From assembly GCF_006120725.1 (NCBI RefSeq), contig NZ_SWMU01000003.1, positions 1 to 64,000 of the forward strand: DNA of 64,000 bases, given 5' to 3'. Made by a program: the position numbers and the translations under genes. The notes below the pieces were generated by a model. That model made no database searches. It was not told the DNA's origin and saw only the letters and a list, made by a program, of their open reading frames with translations. Below, one piece after another: positions 48,928 through 56,475 of the stretch. How positions within the stretch are numbered: the first letter of the stretch is position 1; each line of letters starts with the position of its first letter. Origin of the DNA: Mesohalobacter halotolerans. GTDB lineage: Bacteria; Bacteroidota; Bacteroidia; Flavobacteriales; Flavobacteriaceae.

Positions 48928-49395
48928 TTAGTTGATGTTTGGAAACTCCTTGAGAAAAATATAGGTTTGGTTTTCATAATCGAGTTGGCAAAAGTAGTGA
49001 TTTAATCCATTGGTTAGCATTAAATACTTTGCATTTAAACTTAAATTGTATCGCGCTATCTGGTCAAAAGTCTCTTGATTGATATTAACTTCAGGAGATT
49101 TGCACTCTACTATCAAATTAATATCGCCCTGAGGTTCATATACCACGATATCATAGCGCTTAGACATACCGTTAATTTCTACTTTTTTTTCTTCATTCAT
49201 TAAGGATATAGAGCAACCTTTGTCTTCGATAAGAAAGTTAACACAATGTTGTCTCACCCACTCTTCAGGTGTTAGAACGATAAATTTTTTTCTTAAACGT
49301 GAATAAATCTTAATTTTACCACTGTGTTTTTGATACCTAAATTCATATTTTGGAAAATTAAGATTTTGCATTCTTTTATAATGTTTAAATTGCAT
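48928..49395 (-). CDS. Type I restriction R-subunit N-terminal-domain protein (HSDR_N_2)
   Basis: A 155-residue stand-alone nuclease-like domain. RYDIVVYEPQGDINLIVECK SPEVNINQETFDQIARYNLS contains the PD-(D/E)xK core (Asp...Glu-x-Lys in VECK) and LMLTNGLNHYFCQLD the next conserved strand. The same short protein is found beside holA in many Bacteroidota. There are no methylase or specificity genes near it, so a restriction role is doubtful; a nuclease role in replication or repair is possible. It is divergent from holA with 17 bp between starts, so the promoters must overlap. Confidence 0.85.
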   Translation of the reverse strand: MQFKHYKRMQNLNFPKYEFRYQKHSGKIKIYSRLRKKFIVLTPEEWVRQHCVNFLIEDKGCSISLMNEEKKVEINGMSKRYDIVVYEPQGDINLIVECKSPEVNINQETFDQIARYNLSLNAKYLMLTNGLNHYFCQLDYENQTYIFLKEFPNIN

Positions 49396-49412
49396 GGTTT
49401 AATCTGAATAAT

Positions 49413-50420
49413 ATGGAAAACGCTGAGGCTTTACTAAAACGTCTTCAACAAAAGGATTACAAACCAATATATGTACTAATTGGCGTGGATGAAACCTATT
49501 TTGTAGATTTAATATCCAATTACATTGAGCAAAATGTACTGACTCCAGAACAAAAAGCGTTTAATCAAACCATCTTATATGGCAAAGATACAGATGTTGA
49601 AGAATTAATCAATACTGCCAAACGATATCCTATGATGGCTGAATATCAAGTGATTATTGTCAGAGAAGCTCAACAACTTAAAAACCTTGAAAAGCTTGAA
49701 ACTTATGTAGAAAATCCGCAATCCACAACTATATTGGTATTGTGTTTTAAACACAAAAAAGTAGATGGACGAAAAAAGGTGTTTAAAACTATAAAAAAGA
49801 AATATGAATTTTATCAAACTGGTCGGATTTACGAAAAGCATGTCATTAGATGGATGAATAACAGCTTAAGGAAGTCTGATTATAGTATAGAGCCAAAAGC
49901 CTCTAAAATGTTATTAGAATTTCTTGGTAATAATATTTCTAATATTCATAAAGAATTAGAAAAACTCAAACAAATTTTACCGGTTTCTTCAATTATAAAA
50001 CCTGAACATATCGAAGAACATGTCGGTATCAGCAAAGACTACAATAATTTTGAACTAATAAATGCCATTGGTTTAAAAGATGAATTTAAAGCTCAAAAGA
50101 TAGCTAAGTATTTTACCCAAAATTCTAAAAATCATCCGCTCGTTTTAAGCTTAGGTCTTATGTTTAGCTTCTTTAATAAAGTATTGACTTATCATGCGCT
50201 GAATAATAAAAGTGAGTCTCATGCCGCAAAAGTTTTGGGTGTTCCACCTTATTTTGTAAAAGACTATATCTATGCTTCACAGAATTATAGTATGAAAGAT
50301 ACTACACGAGCCATAGATTTAATACGAAACGCCGATGCACAGAGCAAAGGGATAAACACTACACAAGTTAAAGACGGTGATATATTGAGAACTTTACTTG
50401 TAGAGATAATGCGGGTTTAA
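49413..50420 (+). CDS. holA: DNA polymerase III subunit delta
   Basis: A 335-residue protein with HolA architecture: YVLIGVDETYFVDLISNYIE, then FNQTILYGKDTDVEELINTA KRYPMMAEYQVIIVREAQQL, IRWMNNSLRKSDYSIEPKAS KMLLEFLGNNISNIHKELEK L, and the helical C-terminal clamp-loader domain. It opens the beta clamp as part of the clamp-loader complex. Its 3' end overlaps the convergent small gene by 4 bp. Confidence 0.93.
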   Translation: MENAEALLKRLQQKDYKPIYVLIGVDETYFVDLISNYIEQNVLTPEQKAFNQTILYGKDTDVEELINTAKRYPMMAEYQVIIVREAQQLKNLEKLETYVENPQSTTILVLCFKHKKVDGRKKVFKTIKKKYEFYQTGRIYEKHVIRWMNNSLRKSDYSIEPKASKMLLEFLGNNISNIHKELEKLKQILPVSSIIKPEHIEEHVGISKDYNNFELINAIGLKDEFKAQKIAKYFTQNSKNHPLVLSLGLMFSFFNKVLTYHALNNKSESHAAKVLGVPPYFVKDYIYASQNYSMKDTTRAIDLIRNADAQSKGINTTQVKDGDILRTLLVEIMRV

Positions 50421-50593
50421 TCCTCTTCTTGCTTTAATTTTTCTATTTCTTTAGCAACTTCTTCAGCTTTTGCGGTTTTTTGATCTGCAAGTTGCCTATT
50501 GGTTTTAGACAAATCAAAAGCTTCCTTTTGAAGTTTTGCATATTGGTCTCTGAGCTGATCTAATTTTGATTTTTTCTTAAATAGTCCAAACAT
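50417..50593 (-). CDS. Lacal_2735-type small coiled-coil protein
   Basis: ATG at 50591-50593 gives 58 residues: MFGLFKKKSKLDQLRDQYAK, LQKEAFDLSKTNRQLADQKT and AKAEEVAKEIEKLKQEED. The MFGLFKK start, a heptad pattern over the whole length and the SNRQLADQKTAKAEEV-like block match the small Bacteroidota family called Lacal_2735 (recalled). Function is unknown. The amphipathic start suggests membrane-surface contact. A longer frame begins 5 codons upstream (MDKKV). Confidence 0.8.
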   Translation of the reverse strand: MFGLFKKKSKLDQLRDQYAKLQKEAFDLSKTNRQLADQKTAKAEEVAKEIEKLKQEED

Positions 50594-50661
50594 AACTTTT
50601 TTATCCAAAGATATATTTTAATAATTCTTTTCTTACATTCAGCTTTAGCATTAACCTTTAT

Positions 50662-51255
50662 TTAATTGATATCTAAAGCTTTTAGCATTTTTGATTGTTC
50701 TTTTATTATATCATCAAAAAAGTCAAAGAATTCAGTTTCAAAGCTATCGTAATGCTCTATCAGTAAAACTACAGAATCATCAAGACGTGTGGGAAACTTG
50801 GTTTTTTTGTTCATTTGACGGAGTATATGTTTTAGATCATTAATGTATTGATATCTAACTAACCAATTGTATTTAACCATTACAGGATATATTTGGTGGA
50901 CTTTTTCAGGTAAATCATCCATTTTTTGATATAAAATTTCATAAAATGACTCTGCAAATTGATTTAAGTCTTGATCAGAATAAGTGTTGAAATTTTTAGC
51001 TAAAAAATGATCATAAAACATATCTACAATAACACTACTATAATGTCTAAAGCTAGGAAATAAACGCTTTTTACTTAGTCTAAAAATATAATGTGAATCG
51101 GTGTAAGTATCAATAGCACGGTGTAGAATAATCCCTTTTTTAATATCGGTTGGGAATTTTTGATACTGATTCCCGTATATAAAATCTGCTATAAAATTAC
51201 CAATTTTAATATCATCGTTGAATCCTGAAAGATATATGTGAGCTAAATAATTCAT
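50662..51255 (-). CDS. acpH: Acyl carrier protein phosphodiesterase (DUF479)
   Basis: A 197-residue protein of the AcpH/DUF479 family: MNYLAHIYLSGFNDDIKIGN, FIADFIYG, KKGIILHRAIDTYTDSHYIF, YSSVIVDMFYDHFLAKNF. The spaced His and Asp residues (NYLAH, HRAID, DMFYDH) form the HD-like metal site. Family members remove 4'-phosphopantetheine from holo-ACP. The activity in Bacteroidota is inferred from homology. It is divergent from glmM. Confidence 0.88.
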   Translation of the reverse strand: MNYLAHIYLSGFNDDIKIGNFIADFIYGNQYQKFPTDIKKGIILHRAIDTYTDSHYIFRLSKKRLFPSFRHYSSVIVDMFYDHFLAKNFNTYSDQDLNQFAESFYEILYQKMDDLPEKVHQIYPVMVKYNWLVRYQYINDLKHILRQMNKKTKFPTRLDDSVVLLIEHYDSFETEFFDFFDDIIKEQSKMLKALDIN

Positions 51256-51347
51256 AACTTAAAAGTAGAACAAAAAATAGGTTTCATCCTTATAAATTAT
51301 GTATTTTTGGTTAAGTTTTGACATATATCATTTTTTAAATTTAATGT

Positions 51348-52730
51348 ATGACGCTCATCAAATCTATTTCAGGAATTAGAGGAACCATTGGCGGTAACGT
51401 GGGTGACAACTTAACCCCAATCGATACTGTAAAATTTGCTTCAGCCTACGGTACTTGGCTAAAATCTTACCGTAAAAAAGAAACTTACAAAGTTGTAATT
51501 GGTCGTGATGCCAGACCCTCAGGTAAAATGATTCAAGAACTTGTCATTAACAGTTTAATAGGTCTAGGAATAGATGTCGTAAGCCTTGAATTGTCAACTA
51601 CGCCTACTGTAGAGATGGCCGTAAAACTCGAACATGCAGATGGTGGCATCATTGTTACAGCTAGTCACAATCCCGTACAGTGGAATGCTTTAAAATTACT
51701 TAATGAAAAAGGCGAATTTTTAAACGATAAGGACGGCAAAGACATCCTCAATTTAGTAGAAACAGGAGGTTATAACTTTTCTGAAGTACAAAATCTTGGC
51801 AATAGATCAAATCATAATTCTTATATTGATTTACACATCCAGGAAATCCTGAAATTAGAAGATGTTTTAGTTGAAAAAATAAAACAACAAAAGTTTAAAG
51901 TTGTTTTAGATGCAGTTAATTCGACAGGTGGAATTTCAATTGTACCACTTTTAGAAAAACTAAATGTTGAAGTCATTAAATTATTCTGCGATCCAACGGG
52001 CGAATTTCCGCATAATCCAGAACCACTAAAAAAACATTTAACAGATTTATCCAAATCTGTGATTAAAAATAATGCTGACTTTGGCATAGCCGTAGATCCA
52101 GATGTAGACAGGTTAGCATTTATGGATGAAAAAGGAGAAATGTATGGTGAAGAATACACACTTGTTACAGTAGCAGACTATATACTGTCAAGACGTCAAG
52201 GCAATACTGTAAGTAACTTATCATCCTCTAGAGCTCTTAGGGATGTTACTGAAAAACATGGTAGCCAATATACAGCAAGTGCTGTTGGAGAAGTTAATGT
52301 GGTAAAAACAATGAAAGACACCAATGCAGTTATTGGTGGCGAAGGTAACGGCGGAATAATTTATCCTGACTTACATTATGGCAGAGATAGTTTAGTAGGT
52401 TTAGCTTTATTTTTATCCCACTTAAGCCAAAAGCAAATGAAAGTTTCAGATTTAAGAAAAACTTACCCAAGTTATTTTATGGCAAAAGAAAAAATCCAAT
52501 TAACCCCACAAATAGATGTTGACCGCGTATTAAAAAAGGTGGAGAAAATGTATGAAAAAGAAAATCTCAATACTATAGATGGGGTTAAAATAGATTTTGA
52601 GAATTCTTGGGTTCATTTAAGAAAATCAAACACCGAGCCCATCATTAGGATATACACAGAAGCCCTATCTCAAGAAGAAGCAAAAAACCTGGCAAAAAAA
52701 ATGATTTCAGAAATTAAAACTTTGACCTGA
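51348..52730 (+). CDS. glmM: Phosphoglucosamine mutase
   Basis: A 460-residue alpha-D-phosphohexomutase. SISGIRGTIGGNVGDNLTP is the start typical of GlmM. TASHNPVQWNALKLL holds the phospho-serine Ser106. The metal-binding loop is DPDVDRLAFMDEKGE, the sugar-binding loop GEGNGGIIYP and the phosphate loop RKSNTEPIIRIYTE. It interconverts glucosamine-6-P and glucosamine-1-P for UDP-GlcNAc and the cell wall. Other mutases of the family are close relatives, so phosphomannomutase is a weaker alternative. A TATTTTTG -7-like box lies at 51301-51308. Confidence 0.9.
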   Translation: MTLIKSISGIRGTIGGNVGDNLTPIDTVKFASAYGTWLKSYRKKETYKVVIGRDARPSGKMIQELVINSLIGLGIDVVSLELSTTPTVEMAVKLEHADGGIIVTASHNPVQWNALKLLNEKGEFLNDKDGKDILNLVETGGYNFSEVQNLGNRSNHNSYIDLHIQEILKLEDVLVEKIKQQKFKVVLDAVNSTGGISIVPLLEKLNVEVIKLFCDPTGEFPHNPEPLKKHLTDLSKSVIKNNADFGIAVDPDVDRLAFMDEKGEMYGEEYTLVTVADYILSRRQGNTVSNLSSSRALRDVTEKHGSQYTASAVGEVNVVKTMKDTNAVIGGEGNGGIIYPDLHYGRDSLVGLALFLSHLSQKQMKVSDLRKTYPSYFMAKEKIQLTPQIDVDRVLKKVEKMYEKENLNTIDGVKIDFENSWVHLRKSNTEPIIRIYTEALSQEEAKNLAKKMISEIKTLT

Positions 52731-52748
52731 AGCTCGCTAGACAACAGC

Positions 52749-53366
52749 CTAAATTTCAATAGAACCTTTTCCTTCTCTTACTAATAATGGCTCATCAGCA
52801 GTGAGATCTATAACTGTAGAGGGTACATTATCTCCATAGCCACAATCCACCACTATATCAACCAACTTGTCCCACTTTTCTAAAATCAAACTTGGGTCGG
52901 TAGTATATTCAATCACATCATCGTCATCTTTTATAGATGTTGATACTATTGGATTGCCAAGGGCTTTTACAATCTCTAAGCTAATGCTGTGATCCGGTAC
53001 ACGAATGCCAACGGTTTTTTTCTTTTTAAAAACTTTAGGTAGATTGTTATTTCCTGGGAGTATAAAAGTATATGGTCCAGGCAAGTTTCTTTTTAAAATC
53101 TTAAACGTGTTTGAGTTGATTTGCGAGACATATTCTGATAAATTACTTAGACTATCACATACAAAAGACAAATTAGCTTTTTCGAGTTTAATTTGTTTGA
53201 TTCGAGCAATTTTTTCAAGAGCTTTTTTGCTATTGATATCACAACCTAAGCCATAAACGGTATCCGTAGGATATATTATGAGTCCGTCATCCTTCAGCAC
53301 TTTCACAATCTCTTGGATGTGTTTCTGAGATGGATTGTCTTGATAAAGTTTAATTAATTTTGCCAT
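52749..53366 (-). CDS. Threonylcarbamoyl-AMP synthase (Sua5/YciO/YrdC family)
   Basis: A 205-residue YrdC-domain protein: DDGLIIYPTDTVYGLGCDIN, KKALEKIARIKQIKLEKANL, the YTFILPGNN strand and KKKKTVGIRVPDHSISLEIV, plus VDIVVDCGYGDNVPSTVIDL. The ladder of Lys/Arg and Ser/Thr residues binds ATP and threonine. It should make threonylcarbamoyl-AMP for t6A37 of tRNAs. The KxR...SxN motif of true Sua5/TsaC is only partly recognisable, and YciO-type homologues are less active, so the exact subfamily is left open. It is 11 bp after pgpH in one operon. Confidence 0.87.
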   Translation of the reverse strand: MAKLIKLYQDNPSQKHIQEIVKVLKDDGLIIYPTDTVYGLGCDINSKKALEKIARIKQIKLEKANLSFVCDSLSNLSEYVSQINSNTFKILKRNLPGPYTFILPGNNNLPKVFKKKKTVGIRVPDHSISLEIVKALGNPIVSTSIKDDDDVIEYTTDPSLILEKWDKLVDIVVDCGYGDNVPSTVIDLTADEPLLVREGKGSIEI

Positions 53367-53377
53367 AATCGTTGGTT

Positions 53378-55426
53378 TTATTCAGGATATTCTACTCTTA
53401 AATGGTAAATATTTTTCAATTTCCCTTTTAGTATTTTCTTGATTTGTTCAATTTCTCTAAAAGTAATATCCGCATTTAAAAATTGACGATCTTCTACTTG
53501 TTTATCTATAATTTTTTCGACAAAGCTATTTATGATTTTGGTGTTAGGTTCTTTTAAACTTTTACTGGCCGCCTCGACACTATCACACATCATCAATATC
53601 GCCGTTTCTTTATTGAAAGGTTTTGGCCCCGGATATCTAAAATTGTTTTCATCTGCAGATTCCCCGTCAATTTCTTGTTGGTTTTTATAAAAATAATACA
53701 CCAAGGAAGTGCCGTGATGGGTCCTGATAAAGTCAATAATTCTGTCCGGTAGTTTTTGTTTTTTTGCCATTTCAATACCATAAGCTCTATGGTTTATTAT
53801 AATTCTGGCACTCTCTAAGGGTTCTAGCTCATCATGTGCTGAAACCGAAGTTTTCTGGTTTTCACTAAAATAGGTAGGTTGTTTCATCTTACCAATATCA
53901 TGATATAATGCGCCAACCCTAACCAAAAGCGCATTGGCTCCAATCTCATTTGCAGAGGCCTCTGCTAGGTTAGCTACATTTAAAGAATGGTGAAATGTGC
54001 CTGGCGCAGTTTCAGCTAATTGTTTTAAAATTTTAGAATTGGTATCAGACAACTCTAAAAGAGAAAGATCAGATATTAAACCAAATACTTTTTCATAGCT
54101 GTAAATTAAGGGTTGGACAAACAATAATCCAACACCGGAAAGCAAGAATAATATAAATTTTTGACCCTCTATTTCATATATACTTCCTTCTTGAATCAAA
54201 TTAAAAGCTAAGTAAGACACTAGGTAAACCAGGGTAATTTGAAATACTGATATAAAAAGATTTGCCCTTTTGTAAAGTTCAGACACCGTCAAAATAGTTA
54301 CAATACCAGCAATAATTTGTAAGAACATATATTCAAAACTATTTGGCACAATAAATCCTAAGATCAATACAGTGATAACGTGAGTAAACAAACCTAAACG
54401 CGGATCAAAAAATGCCTTTAGTGTCAAGGGCAAAATACATATAGGAACCACATAGACATAGTCAGGATTAAAATGTAACACAACTAAAGATAATCCAACT
54501 ATAAAAAGAATATTAAAAAAGATAAATGTAATTTTATTATTGTCTTCATATATATCTTCTCTATATTTTTTGATAAATAATAATAACATTAAAAAAGCTA
54601 ATGATACGAGTAATACGTAGCCTACAATGACAGTATTTAACGAACTATCATCCCAGTCTTGGCTTTCGTATTCAGCTTTTAATGAAACTAATTTTTGGTA
54701 TTTATCAGAATCTACAATTTCACCTTTACTAATGATTTTGCTTCCTTTTTTGACCGTGCCACGTGTTTGAGATATATTGTCTAATTTCTGATTTAAGCTT
54801 TTCTCTGTTAATTCTGCATTATAAAACACGTTGACTTCTGTGTTTTTAAAAAACAGCTCCATAATATTTTCTTTTAGGTCTTTGTATGGACTGTTTTCGA
54901 CAGCAGCATTAATATAATTTTTAAGATCGTCTTGTTTATAAATGGCCGAAAGTAAAACCTCTTCTACTTTAGGTCCCTTTTTTAAAATAACGACTTTGTC
55001 TTCGGGAAAACGATCTTCATCTATTCGAAGACCAAATTGATATAAATCATCAAAAGTCTTCTTGACAAATTGTTTGACTCTCTTAGGATTATATTGCTCT
55101 AAAGAATCTGGTAATATATTCTTGATATCAGAGGAAAAACTTTTTTTTGCATTTCTGTAAATATTCTGATCAAATTCGTAGTATGGAGAATGGTTTTTTA
55201 CAATATCATCACGTTCTTCTTTTAACTCTTCATTAGATTTCAATATGGAATAATCAAATTGGGCATAGAGATTCTCGTAAGGCCAAGGTGTGTTTTTATC
55301 TATATCGTATTTAAATTTATAGCCTTTAGGAAAAAAATAGACTATCAAGAATACGGTTAAGACCACCAAAGATATTTTATAAATATTGGCTTGATTCTTA
55401 TATAGGAATTGTAGTACCTTTTTCAA
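53378..55426 (-). CDS. pgpH: HDIG membrane phosphohydrolase PgpH-like
   Basis: A 682-residue protein with 7TMR-HD architecture. One N-terminal span, an extracytoplasmic domain (about 40-265), seven spans (about 266-450) and a cytoplasmic HD domain: GTFHHSLNVANLAEASANEI, RVGALYHDIGKMKQPTYF, IINHRAYGIEMAKKQKLPDR IIDFIRTHHGTSLVYYFY. The His and HD residues bind two metals. The Listeria enzyme degrades c-di-AMP; activity here is inferred. It is first of two genes on the minus strand, the second being the YrdC protein. Confidence 0.92.
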   Translation of the reverse strand: MKKVLQFLYKNQANIYKISLVVLTVFLIVYFFPKGYKFKYDIDKNTPWPYENLYAQFDYSILKSNEELKEERDDIVKNHSPYYEFDQNIYRNAKKSFSSDIKNILPDSLEQYNPKRVKQFVKKTFDDLYQFGLRIDEDRFPEDKVVILKKGPKVEEVLLSAIYKQDDLKNYINAAVENSPYKDLKENIMELFFKNTEVNVFYNAELTEKSLNQKLDNISQTRGTVKKGSKIISKGEIVDSDKYQKLVSLKAEYESQDWDDSSLNTVIVGYVLLVSLAFLMLLLFIKKYREDIYEDNNKITFIFFNILFIVGLSLVVLHFNPDYVYVVPICILPLTLKAFFDPRLGLFTHVITVLILGFIVPNSFEYMFLQIIAGIVTILTVSELYKRANLFISVFQITLVYLVSYLAFNLIQEGSIYEIEGQKFILFLLSGVGLLFVQPLIYSYEKVFGLISDLSLLELSDTNSKILKQLAETAPGTFHHSLNVANLAEASANEIGANALLVRVGALYHDIGKMKQPTYFSENQKTSVSAHDELEPLESARIIINHRAYGIEMAKKQKLPDRIIDFIRTHHGTSLVYYFYKNQQEIDGESADENNFRYPGPKPFNKETAILMMCDSVEAASKSLKEPNTKIINSFVEKIIDKQVEDRQFLNADITFREIEQIKKILKGKLKNIYHLRVEYPE

Positions 55427-55563
55427 AGTTGTAGAATTTAAAGCTAAAATAAGAGTTTTTTGAAAAACAATCGTCTAATGCGCTTTGATTTGAAAAAATT
55501 GTTAAATCCGATGTTTATATTTTAATCCTCTTCGATTTTATATAAATTGTATCAAAAATAATT

Positions 55564-56397
55564 ATGGGATTTATCAAAACAAACTCAAAAGAAAATAGCA
55601 ACAGTATTGAATTGTATTACGAAGATTACGGTTCTGGTCAACCTGTAATTTTAATTCACGGATGGCCATTAAGCCACAGGATGTGGGATACACAAATCAA
55701 TGCTTTAGTCAATGCCGGTTTTCGGGTTATAGCTTATGATCGAAGAGGTTTTGGTCAAAGTTCAAAACCCTTTACAGGCTATGACTACAACACAATGGCT
55801 AGCGATCTCAAAGATATAATCGACCAACTCGAATTAAAAAATATTATTCTGGCAGGATTTTCTATGGGTGGTGGCGAAGTTGCAAGATATATCGGAAAAT
55901 ATGGAGCAGATAATGTAAGCAAGGCTATTTTAATTAGTGCTGTTACCCCGTTTCTATTAGAGACAGATAACAACAAAAACGCTGTAGATGCATCTGTATT
56001 TGATGGCATGAAAGGAGGCATAAGCAAAGACAGGGCAGACTTCTTTAAAAGTTTTGGAAAAAACTTTGTCAACTTTGAAAAATTAAATGACAAAGTAGGC
56101 TTAGCTCAGGTTGAGCTAAACTGGAGTATCGCTATGCAGGCTTCTCTAAAAGGTACTTTGGATTGTGTAGATGCTTTTGGAAAAACAGACTTTCGGGAAG
56201 ATCTAAAATCATTTGACATCCCAAGCTTAGTAATACACGGTGATGATGATGCCATAGTACCTTTCGAGGTATCAGGAAAGAAAGCTTGCGATATAATAGA
56301 AAATTGTCAATTAGAGCTCATTGAAGGTGGTCCACACGGATTGTCTTTTACCCATTCCGATGAACTCAATAAAGCTATACTGAATTTCATAAAATAA
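55564..56397 (+). CDS. Alpha/beta hydrolase (non-haem haloperoxidase-like)
   Basis: A 277-residue alpha/beta hydrolase: VILIHGWPLSHRMWDTQINA (oxyanion HGW), IAYDRRGFGQSSKPFTGYDY, ILAGFSMGGGEVARYIGKYG with nucleophile Ser in GFSMGG, LVIHGDDDAIVPFE with the acid Asp, and GGPHGLSFTH with the catalytic His. This set is typical of the cofactor-free chloroperoxidase/arylesterase subgroup. The natural reaction is probably ester hydrolysis; peroxidase activity is a side reaction in this family. No signal peptide. A terminator follows directly. Confidence 0.9.
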   Translation: MGFIKTNSKENSNSIELYYEDYGSGQPVILIHGWPLSHRMWDTQINALVNAGFRVIAYDRRGFGQSSKPFTGYDYNTMASDLKDIIDQLELKNIILAGFSMGGGEVARYIGKYGADNVSKAILISAVTPFLLETDNNKNAVDASVFDGMKGGISKDRADFFKSFGKNFVNFEKLNDKVGLAQVELNWSIAMQASLKGTLDCVDAFGKTDFREDLKSFDIPSLVIHGDDDAIVPFEVSGKKACDIIENCQLELIEGGPHGLSFTHSDELNKAILNFIK

Positions 56398-56418
56398 ATT
56401 CAAAAAAACTTTAATATA

Positions 56419-56454
56419 AAAAAGCGTGTAGGGATAAACTCCTACAGGCTTTTA
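56419..56454. terminator. Bidirectional terminator between hydrolase and metalloprotease genes
   Basis: AAAAGCGTGTAGG and CCTACAGGCTTTT pair around GATAAACT with one mismatch. It is flanked by A-rich and T-rich runs and serves the two convergent genes. Confidence 0.75.
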
Positions 56455-56475
56455 TAAAATATATAATCCTCACTA

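Noticed and set aside
48928-49395. Part of a restriction-modification system
   Set aside because: No methylase, specificity or helicase gene nearby; it is the stand-alone HSDR_N_2 protein that commonly accompanies holA.
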